Shown here: piece after piece, positions 26,837 to 35,108 of the stretch | Numbering within the stretch: position 1 is the stretch's first letter | Layout of the letters: each line of letters opens with the position of its first letter | Assembly (NCBI GenBank): GCA_028289365.1 | Contig: JANQQM010000102.1 | Coordinates: 1-43,331 of the forward strand | Source: Salaquimonas sp. | GTDB taxonomy: Bacteria; Pseudomonadota; Alphaproteobacteria; Rhizobiales; Rhizobiaceae | Length of the DNA stretch: 43,331 nucleotides | Reading direction: 5' to 3' | Position numbers and translations under genes: made by a program | The notes under the pieces: model-generated | Databases searched by the model: none | What the model saw: the letters and a program-made list of their open reading frames with translations, nothing else | Told to the model about the DNA's origin: nothing

Positions 26837-27928
26837 TCAGCATTCCGTCCACTCGATGTCCAAAGGCTCGAGCGCCGACAAATATTCATCCAGTGTGATA
26901 AGCCCCATGCAGGGCACGGCACCTGTTTGATGGAGTTCTTCATCGGCCAATTTATTCACCAACAGGATCGACGGCATGCACGGGATATACGGCCCGTCGC
27001 CGGAACGGGCGATAATCTCGAACGTAATCTCTTTTTGATGACCATCCTGATTTTGACCTTTCATGCACATATGAAATGCGCTGGTTGAACTGCCAAGAAA
27101 GTCAAACAGATTGGAAAGCCTGAGCATGAATGCGGCATGCTTGTCCAAGTGGCGGACAATGCCGGCACGTACCAGCCAAGACAACAGCCAAAGCGTGAAA
27201 TGAACAAATGGGAGTTCCAGACCGGCATAGAAACGAAGCGTACGAAGATCCTGATACCGATTCGGAAACAGCGATAGGTCCGGTACATCACAATTACCGA
27301 GAAGGCGCCTACCAATTTCCCTGTATTTCCTGAAGTGAATATCCTGCCAGCCAAAGACAGTTCTCATTTCACCGTCAATCAGCGTCTGGAACGGCTTTCC
27401 TGTGTACCCCAATATTGCAGCGGTGGTAGCCAATCCGCGTCCGGTTCGTTGCGCAGTTGTAATTCCGTAATCAACTTCTTCCAGCGCTCCGAATATCGGC
27501 AAATAGGCATCCAGCAATGCGGATGTCAGACAGGGCACCGAACTCGCGCCGCTGACGACAAGCACGCCCCTCTCGCTCGCCTGTTTGTCCAGCGCTCCAA
27601 TACCGGTCACGAAATCACGGCCATCGGCCAGATCGATATAGTGACAACCAAAATCAATGCAGGCCCGCGCGACACTATAATCCTGCGATTGAAACGGTCC
27701 TGAGGTATGAATGACAATGTCGGGCCTTGTGGTTTGAAGCGCAACAGCCAGATCATTGTTGATGTCGAAAGCAATACATTCGGCACCAATTTCCGCGGCG
27801 AATGCTTCTGCTTTTTCTCGTGAACGACCGGCTACAATCACCTGCAAATCCGGAACGGCAGCAAGATTTCTGGAGATGAAACTGCCGAAATTCCCATACC
27901 CGCCAATGACTATAATCCGTTTGGTCAA
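26837..27928 (-). CDS. Saccharopine dehydrogenase-like NAD(P)-binding protein
   Basis: A 363-residue oxidoreductase-like protein. The N-terminal Rossmann fold reads IIVIGGYGNFGSFISRNLA, followed by VIVAGRS and IHTSGPFQ typical of saccharopine dehydrogenase NADP-binding domains. The middle part has long hydrophobic stretches (LPFVHFTLWLLSWLVRAG), so membrane association is likely. The start is a TTG overlapping the stop of the DUF4166 gene (TTGA). In other genomes the DUF4166 domain is often fused to, or next to, this kind of protein, which supports a joint function. A real saccharopine reaction is unlikely; the substrate is unknown. Confidence 0.85.
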   Translation of the reverse strand: MTKRIIVIGGYGNFGSFISRNLAAVPDLQVIVAGRSREKAEAFAAEIGAECIAFDINNDLAVALQTTRPDIVIHTSGPFQSQDYSVARACIDFGCHYIDLADGRDFVTGIGALDKQASERGVLVVSGASSVPCLTSALLDAYLPIFGALEEVDYGITTAQRTGRGLATTAAILGYTGKPFQTLIDGEMRTVFGWQDIHFRKYREIGRRLLGNCDVPDLSLFPNRYQDLRTLRFYAGLELPFVHFTLWLLSWLVRAGIVRHLDKHAAFMLRLSNLFDFLGSSTSAFHMCMKGQNQDGHQKEITFEIIARSGDGPYIPCMPSILLVNKLADEELHQTGAVPCMGLITLDEYLSALEPLDIEWTEC

Positions 27929-28518
27929 ACTATCCTGAACCGCCCCTTATACTCATAGATCTTGCCCCATAAGGGGTGGGTGATATGGGTCATCATCTCG
28001 AAATTGTCTTCGTCGATTGCTCTTTCTTCTGCATAGCCCGATCCAAATATCCAGGTCATCGGCACAGGAACCAGGAAACCGAAGATCTTGATGGCATAAC
28101 CCCGATGATTGAGGACAACCTTCTCGCCATCCCAGCTATAATGCAGTCTCCAGCCGAAGCCGAACCGCATGATTTCGACAACTTCATTCCCTTTGACTTG
28201 CACCATTCTGGAATGAAATCGATAGGGTTTGACCTCCGAGAAATGGAACGTCCGATCAAAGTGAAAGGACCTGGAGGTTTCCTCACTGCGGAAAACAACC
28301 GTCACAGGAACGGAGTTTTCGTTGAAAGCCGGAATTTGCCCCAGGAGTTTCATTACTGGTGCGAGAGATTTCAGGGGCTGGTTGCAGACCACATCTAGAT
28401 GGCCTTCACACCTTGTCTCGTCTTTCGTGAATGGACGATTGGCATAGTGTTCTTTCATCACCGGCGGCAAATCACGCCACGAGGACCCGAAAATCGACTT
28501 GAAGATCGGCTCGCTCAT
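27925..28518 (-). CDS. DUF4166 protein
   Basis: A 197-residue protein from the ATG at 28518, which overlaps the previous stop as ATGA; an upstream ATG at 28590 would run deep into that gene and is rejected. It starts MSEPIFKSIFGSSWRDLP and contains VTVVFRSEETSRSFHFDRTFHF and the basic/aromatic C-terminal half typical of DUF4166. Function unknown. It sits between a DUF2269 membrane protein and the saccharopine-dehydrogenase-like protein, with overlapping codons on both sides, so the three are one tightly coupled operon. Confidence 0.85.
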   Translation of the reverse strand: MSEPIFKSIFGSSWRDLPPVMKEHYANRPFTKDETRCEGHLDVVCNQPLKSLAPVMKLLGQIPAFNENSVPVTVVFRSEETSRSFHFDRTFHFSEVKPYRFHSRMVQVKGNEVVEIMRFGFGWRLHYSWDGEKVVLNHRGYAIKIFGFLVPVPMTWIFGSGYAEERAIDEDNFEMMTHITHPLWGKIYEYKGRFRIV

Positions 28519-28982
28519 GAGGGTTTGAACACCATGAGAAAGAAGACAGCAACAAGCCCTATAAATGCCGGCCAGCCCAACATGAACCAAATCCTGAACA
28601 GTGCCTGATAAGACTCCGGAAGCGACGTTCCGTTTTCAGCGCTAACCGCAACCATATTCCTCAGTCGAATTTGTATCCAGACCACCGGCAGCCAGCAAAG
28701 TGCCGCAACTATAAAAATGATATACGTCAGGACGAGCCAGAGCTCGCCCCATCCATAACCACCCTGCCACACCAGCCAGATACCGGTCACAGGCTGCAAG
28801 ACAGCTGCAGGCGCAGTAAACAGATAGTCTGCGAAAACCGTGTTTCGGGCAGCAAAGAGTTTTTCACCAATGTCATCGGCAAAGTAGGATCGATACATGA
28901 AAAACGCGATACCGATTCCGGTACCAAACAAGATCGTCGAACTGATAATATGAATGGCTTTTACAATGAGGTAGTAATCCAT
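28515..28982 (-). CDS. DUF2269 integral membrane protein
   Basis: A 155-residue protein of the DUF2269 family with four predicted membrane helices: IVKAIHIISSTILFGTGIGIA, the VLQPVTGIWLVW region, LVLTYIIFIVAALCWLPVVW and FMLGWPAFIGLVAVFFLMV. The conserved N-terminal His (KAIHIISS) is present. It is the first gene of the DUF2269-DUF4166-SDH operon and couples by ATGA to the second gene. Function unknown. Confidence 0.85.
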   Translation of the reverse strand: MDYYLIVKAIHIISSTILFGTGIGIAFFMYRSYFADDIGEKLFAARNTVFADYLFTAPAAVLQPVTGIWLVWQGGYGWGELWLVLTYIIFIVAALCWLPVVWIQIRLRNMVAVSAENGTSLPESYQALFRIWFMLGWPAFIGLVAVFFLMVFKPS

Positions 28983-29157
28983 GCTTCAAATATGCGTCGC
29001 CTTTCGGCATTCAACAAGCTGATAGGTTTTGTCCTTGTTTCACGAATAACAAATTTGGTTTTTCATAAATGCTTGTAGCGATTCTGGAAATGTTCTACAT
29101 CGCTCAATATTTCCTGAATAAGACACTCATAAAATACACTAAGAAAATCACGCAGCT

Positions 29158-29910
29158 ATGAAATCAAAAAATGTGCTGGTCGAAACTATATACTTAATTG
29201 ATACGTTTGCTCCTGTAGAAGTTATCTGGAAGCATCTGTTTTCTCGTAGAAAATTGCGAAAGAGCACCAATCCACACCGTCATAAGAAAGAAGAGTTTCG
29301 ACACTTTGCACAGGGCGGAGATTTCCGGAATGACTGGTTCAGTTCCAAAATCCGGTACTGGAGCTACCTGTTCGATCATTACAATCTACATGGCATGGAC
29401 GAAGTGAATATTCTCGAGATTGGCAGCTGGGAAGGCATGTCTGCACTGTTTTTCCTGACCGAACTGCCTAACGCTCGTCTGACATGCGTTGACACCTGGG
29501 AGGGGTCCGAGGAACACAAGGACGGAAAGAAACCGCATCTACAGAAAACCGGTAAAGAAGAAAAAAGGTTCGACAAGAACATCGCCGCGCACAAGGACCG
29601 AGTTACAAAACTGAAGTGCAGTTCACTTGCGTTCTTTGCCGAAGATACACCGAAACCCTCCTTTGACCTCATCCATGTGGACGGTTCACACAAGGCTGAT
29701 GATGTAATGTCTGACGCGCTGAACTCTTTCGCGCGGCTCAAGCCTGGTGGATTCATGATTTTTGATGATTACCTCTGGCGCCATTTTTCCCGGTCATTGG
29801 ACAATCCCGCCGCTGCCATAAACTGCTTCCTGAAACTAAAAAAGGATCAGTTGCAAATCCTCATTGTGAGCAGAGGCCAGCTCATCATTCGCAAGACCGC
29901 CGACACTTAG
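29158..29910 (+). CDS. Class I SAM-dependent methyltransferase
   Basis: A 250-residue protein of the Methyltransf_24 type. The SAM motif is VNILEIGSWEGMSALFFL, with the acidic strand-2 end LTCVDTWEGS, FDLIHVDGSHKADDV and a C-terminal LKPGGFMIFDDYLW. Such enzymes methylate sugars, small molecules or lipids, and the acceptor cannot be predicted. The first 50 residues are basic and partly hydrophobic. The gene stands alone; its start has a poor ribosome site and the preceding 175 bp are AT-rich. Confidence 0.85.
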   Translation: MKSKNVLVETIYLIDTFAPVEVIWKHLFSRRKLRKSTNPHRHKKEEFRHFAQGGDFRNDWFSSKIRYWSYLFDHYNLHGMDEVNILEIGSWEGMSALFFLTELPNARLTCVDTWEGSEEHKDGKKPHLQKTGKEEKRFDKNIAAHKDRVTKLKCSSLAFFAEDTPKPSFDLIHVDGSHKADDVMSDALNSFARLKPGGFMIFDDYLWRHFSRSLDNPAAAINCFLKLKKDQLQILIVSRGQLIIRKTADT

Positions 29911-29990
29911 ATCATGCCGGTCCGGCCAGGTGCAACGAGCGCTTCGTTGTGCCTGTCGTTGAATTCGCCGGATTGAACAAATATGGAGAT

Positions 29991-30076
29991 TGGTGCGGAC
30001 ACCGGGACTCGAACCCGGACAGCCTAGGGCCGAGGGATTTTAAGTCCCTTGCGTCTACCAGTTCCGCCATGTCCGC
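29991..30076 (-). tRNA. tRNA-Leu (anticodon UAA)
   Basis: Read on the minus strand, the 7-bp acceptor stem GCGGACA pairs with TGTCCGC. The D arm, an anticodon loop CTTAAAA (anticodon TAA), a long variable arm and GGTTCGAGTCC of the T arm follow in order. CCA is encoded at 29991-29993. All structural elements of a type II leucine tRNA are present. Confidence 0.95.
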
Positions 30077-30252
30077 TCGCGCTCCTGACTAACGGTAAGG
30101 CGGGACCGGTTCAAGCGTTGATTGTCTAAGCGGACAATATTTCCTGATGAAATTGCCCCTTCTGCCCCGGATCTGCGGCTGATTATACAATGCAATATTG
30201 CCCGGTGCGCCCGTCCGCGCTATTTCGGTTGCCGGAAGCAACAGGACAAATC

Positions 30253-30993
30253 ATGACATCAGACATCGTAACCGCTGCCATGCTGGCAATAGGAGATGAA
30301 CTTCTTTCCGGCAGAACCAAGGACCGCAACATCGCCTATCTGGCAGACCTGCTCACCGTTGCCGGCATCGAGCTCAAGGAGGTCCGCATTGTTGGTGACG
30401 AGCAGGCAGATATCGTCGATGCCCTCAATGCGCTTCGGGCACGCTATGATTATGTCTTTACCTCCGGCGGCATCGGCCCGACCCATGATGACATCACCGC
30501 TGACGCCGTGGCGGCAGCCTTTGAGGTTTCCATCGATCACGACCCGCGCGCCATGAAACTGCTCTCGGATAACTACGCCAGCCGCGACATTGAATTCACC
30601 GAAGCCAGAAAACGCATGGCCCGCATTCCCGATGGCGCCGACCTGATCGACAATCCTGTTTCGGTCGCACCCGGTTTCCGTCTCGACAATGTCCATGTGA
30701 TGGCAGGTGTCCCATCGATCTTCCAGGCCATGCTGGATTCTGTGCTTCCAACCCTGAGAACGGGCACGAAGATATTGGCGTTATCTGTCGATTCCCCGTT
30801 CCCAGAAGGTACAATTGGGGCGCCATTGGGCGTCATACAGAAAGCCCATCCTGAAACCGCGATTGGCTCCTATCCGAGGTTCGATGGCAAAACCTATTCG
30901 ACACAGATCGTTGTCAGGTCGAAAGATCAGCACAAGGCACAGACAGCCCTCGACGCCGTCCATGCAATGCTGGACGAACTTTCCAATGGCTGA
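30253..30993 (+). CDS. CinA-like molybdopterin-binding domain protein
   Basis: A 246-residue protein from the ATG at 30253, which has AGGAC in front; the open frame extends upstream to 30190 but without a ribosome site. It matches the N-terminal COG1058 half of CinA: AIGDELLSGRTKDRN, FTSGGIGPTHDDITADAVA and MAGVPSIFQAML. The C-terminal nicotinamide-nucleotide amidase domain of full-length CinA is missing, as is usual for the short alphaproteobacterial form. The likely activity is ADP-ribose or nucleotide pyrophosphatase-like, from knowledge of COG1058 proteins. Confidence 0.88.
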   Translation: MTSDIVTAAMLAIGDELLSGRTKDRNIAYLADLLTVAGIELKEVRIVGDEQADIVDALNALRARYDYVFTSGGIGPTHDDITADAVAAAFEVSIDHDPRAMKLLSDNYASRDIEFTEARKRMARIPDGADLIDNPVSVAPGFRLDNVHVMAGVPSIFQAMLDSVLPTLRTGTKILALSVDSPFPEGTIGAPLGVIQKAHPETAIGSYPRFDGKTYSTQIVVRSKDQHKAQTALDAVHAMLDELSNG

Positions 30994-31024
30994 TCTACCC
31001 CACGGGTAACAGGTTCTTTTTGCG

Positions 31025-31294
31025 CTAACGCTTTCGGAACGGATTTTCGGGTTTGTCGTCTTCCGGCTCTTCCTCGCCATAGGGATGGTTTTTTTCGATC
31101 CAGGCGAGATCAAAATGCAGCCGGACGGCTATTGCGGCAAATACATAGACATAAAACCATTTGGTGCCGAGCCACTGATATATCTCAACGCCCACACCAA
31201 TTACCGCAAAGACCAACATTATCCGAAACGCGAAGGCGGCGAAGCCTCCTGCCAGGCCGTGCAGATGCCAAAATTTGTTACGCTTTGGCTCCAT
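31025..31294 (-). CDS. Small membrane protein, unknown function
   Basis: An 89-residue protein. Two hydrophobic segments (AAFAFRIMLVFAVIGVGVEIY and FYVYVFAAIAVRLHF) are followed by a charged tail rich in Glu, Asp and Lys. It is convergent with the CinA-like gene (31-bp gap). I do not recognise the family. Normal codon use supports a real gene. Confidence 0.6.
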   Translation of the reverse strand: MEPKRNKFWHLHGLAGGFAAFAFRIMLVFAVIGVGVEIYQWLGTKWFYVYVFAAIAVRLHFDLAWIEKNHPYGEEEPEDDKPENPFRKR

Positions 31295-31476
31295 TAGACC
31301 AAAGTAGTACTAATCGCCGGTGTTGGCAATTAACAGTTCATTGATCTGGTCACTTGCCGATTAGCGGACACAAGCGGGGATATATTGCGCGTCGGGCTTG
31401 CCTGCCGTTCTTCACCGCGATATCTCAACCCGAGCAGCGACATCGGTCAACGGAACATCGCCAAGAGGACAGGACA

Positions 31477-31992
31477 ATGCCCCCACCATCCAATAAAGCT
31501 TTCCCTGTTTCATGGGACCAGTTTCACCGGGACAGCAAGGCACTGGCCTGGCGCCTTGCAGGCTTTGCCGATGCAAATGGTGGCTGGAAGGCTGTCGTCT
31601 CGATTACCCGAGGCGGGCTTGTACCTGCAGCAATCATCGCACGCGAGCTTGGTATCCGTAAGATCGAGACGGTCTGCATTGCCTCCTATCATGAATATAA
31701 GGAGCAAGGCGATCTGGTAGTCCTCAAAACCATCTCCAAGGATTTGGTTGACGAAACCGACGGCGGAGAAGGCATCCTCGTCATTGATGATCTGACTGAC
31801 ACCGGAAAAACCGCAAAGAAAGTTCGCGAACTCCTGCCCAAGGCGCATATTGCCACTGTCTATGCCAAGCCCAAGGGCGTTCCCATGGCGGATACCTTCG
31901 TCACAGAAGTCAGCCAGGACACCTGGATCTATTTCCCATGGGATATGGAAATGTCCTATGTCGAACCAATTTCCGGCCAGCCGGACGGATAG
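31477..31992 (+). CDS. gpt: Xanthine phosphoribosyltransferase
   Basis: A 171-residue purine salvage enzyme converting xanthine or guanine plus PRPP to the nucleotide. The ATG at 31477 follows GAGGACAGGAC; the frame opens 123 bp earlier, but those residues do not belong to the family. The PRPP loop is [13 protein letters not shown] and the other hallmarks are [10 protein letters not shown] and [10 protein letters not shown]. Length is close to the E. coli Gpt family. Confidence 0.93.
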   Translation: MPPPSNKAFPVSWDQFHRDSKALAWRLAGFADANGGWKAVVSITRGGLVPAAIIARELGIRKIETVCIASYHEYKEQGDLVVLKTISKDLVDETDGGEGILVIDDLTDTGKTAKKVRELLPKAHIATVYAKPKGVPMADTFVTEVSQDTWIYFPWDMEMSYVEPISGQPDG

Positions 31993-32087
31993 CTCATCCC
32001 GGGCATTAACCGTAGCTGACTGATCAGCCTGGCAGGCCCCTGCCCGGTCACAAAATTGTCGCTATTCTCCACGCACTATCAGCGTGT

Positions 32088-32110
32088 CTCGCCGGTTGTA
32101 TTTTGCCGGC
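32088..32110. other. Hairpin downstream of gpt
   Basis: A perfect 7-bp stem TCGCCGG/CCGGCGA with a T-rich loop between gpt and the next gene. It might slow transcription from gpt but lacks a following T run. Confidence 0.25.
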
Positions 32111-32194
32111 GAAGACAAGTCGACCCAGCCATATCAAAGCCAGGCAAACCCCGGATCGCCCGGGCTTTACCAATTACTCCAAGGAGCAATTCAC

Positions 32195-32905
32195 ATGGGA
32201 TTAGGACTACAAATCAAACATTTAGCCTTAATTGTGGGAATCGGAGCCGGACTGGCGCTGACACCGAAAATCGCGACAGCCCAGGATGCGATTCAGGCGC
32301 CTGGTTCCAAACAAATCGGCACGCCCAGCACTGAACAGGCAGGCATTGTACCTTCGCTTTTCGTGCTTAATGCTCAAAACGCAACGCTGGCCGGCGACAC
32401 GCTTACGCTGAATGGCGTGCCGCCGAGCCTGATCATCTTTGCCGACCGGCCGGTCAGGGCGGCAGGCCATGAACTCACCGAACATTTCGTCGCTGATTGG
32501 GGCGAAGGCGAAGACAGCTTTGCCAGTAATCCGCCAAACGCCACCGTATCAGTTTTCGACAAGGCAGGTTCAACCGTCAAGGATGTCGTCGTTGTTCTGA
32601 AGTCGCCTCAACTCAATGGCGACACGCTGACATTTAACGTCGACGTCATCGATGGCGATCTTGAAAATGCCGACGGACCAGCTTCGGTGTTCATCGACAT
32701 AATTGGAATGCCGTTAACGCCCTACTCCTACGCTGGGGCAGCTCGTCGCGCCATGCGCCGCGGAGCGTTTTATGCGGGCGCTGCCGCTGGAGCAGCAGCA
32801 GCCTACCGGCATCCCTACATGAATCCCTACTATCATCCCTATTATCGTCCATATTACCGGCGCCCGTGTGGACGGTATCCTTATCCACCTTGCCCGCTTT
32901 ACTAA
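32195..32905 (+). CDS. Exported protein with His/Tyr/Pro-rich C-terminus
   Basis: A 236-residue protein from the ATG at 32195, supported by AAGGAGC; an ATG at 32084 is rejected. A signal peptide ends near ATAQDAIQ. The central domain (LFVLNAQNATLAGDTLTLNG ... HFVADWGEGEDSFA) is a beta-rich domain I recognise only as recurring in exported alphaproteobacterial proteins. The C-terminal 30 residues consist of Tyr, Pro, His and Arg (NPYYHPYYRPYYRRP) with two Cys, suggesting metal binding or an intrinsically disordered surface tail. Function unknown. Confidence 0.75.
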   Translation: MGLGLQIKHLALIVGIGAGLALTPKIATAQDAIQAPGSKQIGTPSTEQAGIVPSLFVLNAQNATLAGDTLTLNGVPPSLIIFADRPVRAAGHELTEHFVADWGEGEDSFASNPPNATVSVFDKAGSTVKDVVVVLKSPQLNGDTLTFNVDVIDGDLENADGPASVFIDIIGMPLTPYSYAGAARRAMRRGAFYAGAAAGAAAAYRHPYMNPYYHPYYRPYYRRPCGRYPYPPCPLY

Positions 32906-32915
32906 TATGAAATTC

Positions 32916-32943
32916 GCATCGCCGGCTACTACGCCGGCGATGC
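32916..32943. terminator. Perfect 11-bp hairpin between convergent genes
   Basis: GCATCGCCGGC (32916-32926) pairs with GCCGGCGATGC (32933-32943) around a 6-nt loop. It occupies the gap between two convergent genes, so it probably terminates both, though T runs are poor. Confidence 0.55.
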
Positions 32944-32946
32944 CGC

Positions 32947-34149
32947 TTATTGTTCAGGCTTCTCCTGCAAAGCCTCCACGACACATTGCTGAAAAAACGT
33001 CAGCGGCGCCTCCCCGCCCGCGCCATGGGCAAGCGCTGAAATACTGTAACTTGGCGATTGCAGCGAACGCTGCATTTTCTCGCAGATCCAGATGTCCTCC
33101 GTCTGGAAGTCTCCGGTTTCCAATGGCGGCATCGTCCAGTTGGATGACTTTATGATCCCGCTTTCCTTGTCATAGCCCGGAATGTCCTCGACCTTTTCCC
33201 GGTAGGATAACCAGCCCTTTGGCGACCAGCTGCGTGCCCGCATCAAGGTTGTGTTTGCATCAACAGGTTCGAGGCTGGAGATCGTTATCGACCATGGGCT
33301 GGGCGTAACGATCGTGCAGGGGAACAACATATAGACCCCGCCATAACCCGGTTCTTCTGCCCCCTTGATCTTGGTGGTCCAGGAAGAATCGGCTTGGCGC
33401 TCGACATATTCCGGTACGCGATTCTTGTGTCCGTCTCTTTCTGTTGAATACCAGATCATGTGCCGTCCGGTTGCTTCCCAGACATTCTTGTCTGCCAGTG
33501 GGCCGCCAAGCGTGTTCTTGTGGAGATAGGCAAGGTGGTACCCATCGATGGCGTTCTCGAACAGAACTTTCCAGTTGCATTTGATTTCGTAGACGACATC
33601 GCCGTCAAATTCCTGCAGGTCCGGCGAGTTCACGTCATGCGGCCAGCCAAGCTCGGGCAGGTTCGCCAGCCAGGCCTCAAAGCTCTCCTTTGATTTCGCC
33701 TGCGGATTGACGAATACAAGCCCGTTATAGATACCGATCGCCGCTTCCCTTAGCTGTATCGATTTCTTGTCGAGATCCGGAAAGCACTCAGCCTGTTTGG
33801 GCACACCCCGCAATTGACCATCAAGATTGTAAGTCCAGAAGTGATAGGGACAGATGATACTCTTGCCGGCATTGCCGGACCCTTCGAGCAATTCGGTTCC
33901 ACGATGCCGGCAGAGATTGTGGAAACCCCGTAAGTCGCCATCCCGATCCTTGAGCACCACAAGCGGATAGTTCCCGCCCCTCACAGTCCGGTAATCGCCC
34001 ACCTCAGCAAAATCCGAAACGACACCGGCGAAGTACCAACTGTTTGCAAACAGGCTCGATCGCTCCTGCTCCAGCCAGTCCTGCGAAATATAGGCCTCGC
34101 GCGGCAGTTTTTGCTCCGGCGTGTCGGACGATGATAAGGCAATTGGCAT
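32947..34149 (-). CDS. Rieske-type aromatic ring-hydroxylating oxygenase, alpha subunit
   Basis: A 400-residue protein from the ATG at 34149 (GGAG 9 bp upstream; the frame extends to 34185). The Rieske cluster ligands are NLCRHRGTELL (C-x-H) and CPYHFWTY (C-x2-H). The mononuclear iron site begins ENAIDGYHLAYLHKN, giving two His, and a carboxylate is expected later. The layout fits RHO oxygenases acting on quaternary ammonium or aromatic substrates. No reductase or beta-subunit gene is adjacent, so the electron donor must come from elsewhere. Substrate cannot be assigned. Confidence 0.9.
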   Translation of the reverse strand: MPIALSSSDTPEQKLPREAYISQDWLEQERSSLFANSWYFAGVVSDFAEVGDYRTVRGGNYPLVVLKDRDGDLRGFHNLCRHRGTELLEGSGNAGKSIICPYHFWTYNLDGQLRGVPKQAECFPDLDKKSIQLREAAIGIYNGLVFVNPQAKSKESFEAWLANLPELGWPHDVNSPDLQEFDGDVVYEIKCNWKVLFENAIDGYHLAYLHKNTLGGPLADKNVWEATGRHMIWYSTERDGHKNRVPEYVERQADSSWTTKIKGAEEPGYGGVYMLFPCTIVTPSPWSITISSLEPVDANTTLMRARSWSPKGWLSYREKVEDIPGYDKESGIIKSSNWTMPPLETGDFQTEDIWICEKMQRSLQSPSYSISALAHGAGGEAPLTFFQQCVVEALQEKPEQ

Positions 34150-34850
34150 GACTGGCACTCCGGTTTCACCGCATTTTCGGTGCATCTGATTCTTCGTTTA
34201 TTCCAATTATTTTGACCAACGACAATCGAATCATGTGCTGATGCAGCACCAGACAGTTTGAATCGGCGAATTGGCCTATTCGATTCGAGAATCAGATCCA
34301 GGCGGGTCTCATGGCCCCTGCTCAACATCTTGCGCCTGTTTCGACCTTGCAGTCAGCACCGAAACCGGCTGATTTCAGCGCCCGACAGGGCGTTATTGCG
34401 TCGTCCTATCCACAGTTGTCGATTCGAATCAATTCGATTTTCAAGTGTTGTTAAAAATCAACTCATTCATTTGCAGGAAATTGTCGCAATTACCGCTCAA
34501 ATCCTTGATTCAAAAGCGTAATTGACCGGAATATTTTTTCCACGATATTCACAAGTGACACACAATATCTGGTATCTGCAATTTTCTTTGTGACAAGACC
34601 TTGACGAAAAAAACCGAGTCACCGTACCGTCTGCATGTTCATTACGTTGCGTTACATGAACCGGTCACGACATCGCTGGGGACTTTTCGTTAGTTATAGA
34701 TGTTGCGGCTGAAGGTGGCAGTTTTTCACCGAACAATTGGATTCTGGCTCGGGGAATGACTCAGGAATTTGCTGTTCCTTGAGAGCTGGAAAGTTTTGTC
34801 TTTTTTTGGGTTGGGAGTAGCAATTCAAACCTGTTAGTAACCGCGTGTTA
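34150..34850. other. Non-coding region before nrdJ
   Basis: About 700 bp with no believable gene. It is AT-rich in the middle and has several overlapping TTCGATTCGAAT-type palindromes near 34430. No cobalamin riboswitch consensus (B12 box) is visible. It probably contains the Rieske gene promoter and distal nrdJ control sites. Confidence 0.4.
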
Positions 34851-34899
34851 ACACTATATTTAGTGTTTGCAACGATGTTGATAACAAGATATGGATTGC
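34851..34899 (+). promoter_or_regulatory. Paired NrdR boxes of nrdJ
   Basis: ACACTATATTTAGTGT at 34851-34866 is a near-perfect palindrome matching the NrdR box consensus. A weaker partner, ACAAGATATGGATTGC, begins at 34884, 33 bp (about three helical turns) downstream, which is the usual spacing of paired boxes. NrdR represses ribonucleotide reductase genes when dATP is high. The next gene is nrdJ. Confidence 0.75.
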
Positions 34900-35108
34900 T
34901 TCATCATGACGACCGGATTAATTTTGATCCTCGTAATGATGCAAAAACAAAAAATGTACGAGGCGAAGGCAGGGTTTGAGTATGGACCCAGGGCCGGCTT
35001 GGACACTAGGCCGGTAGACGGCGGACTTTGCCCGAATTTAGGCCCTTTACGGGGTCACATTGTTGACGGGCCGGATTCGGGCGGCACACATGAGAGGGAC
35101 GACAAAAG
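34900..35108 (+). other. GC-rich leader of nrdJ
   Basis: About 200 nt between the NrdR boxes and the nrdJ start. Local pairing is visible: CCGGC (34994-34998) with GCCGG (35010-35014), and GGGCC (34991-34995) can alternatively reach GGCCC (35041-35045). GGGCCGG recurs near 35070. It may be a structured leader, but it matches no riboswitch class I know. Confidence 0.3.

Noticed and set aside
29991-30076. tRNA-Leu as an island attachment site
   Set aside because: No duplicated tRNA end, integrase or composition change is seen beside it; the neighbours are ordinary genes.
34258-34521. Plus-strand 87-codon frame in the gap upstream of nrdJ
   Set aside because: No ribosome site, odd composition and no recognisable domain; it covers palindromic sequence.
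34900-35108. Cobalamin riboswitch upstream of the B12-dependent nrdJ
   Set aside because: No B12-box-like consensus is visible on the plus strand, and the pairing seen does not match the known fold.
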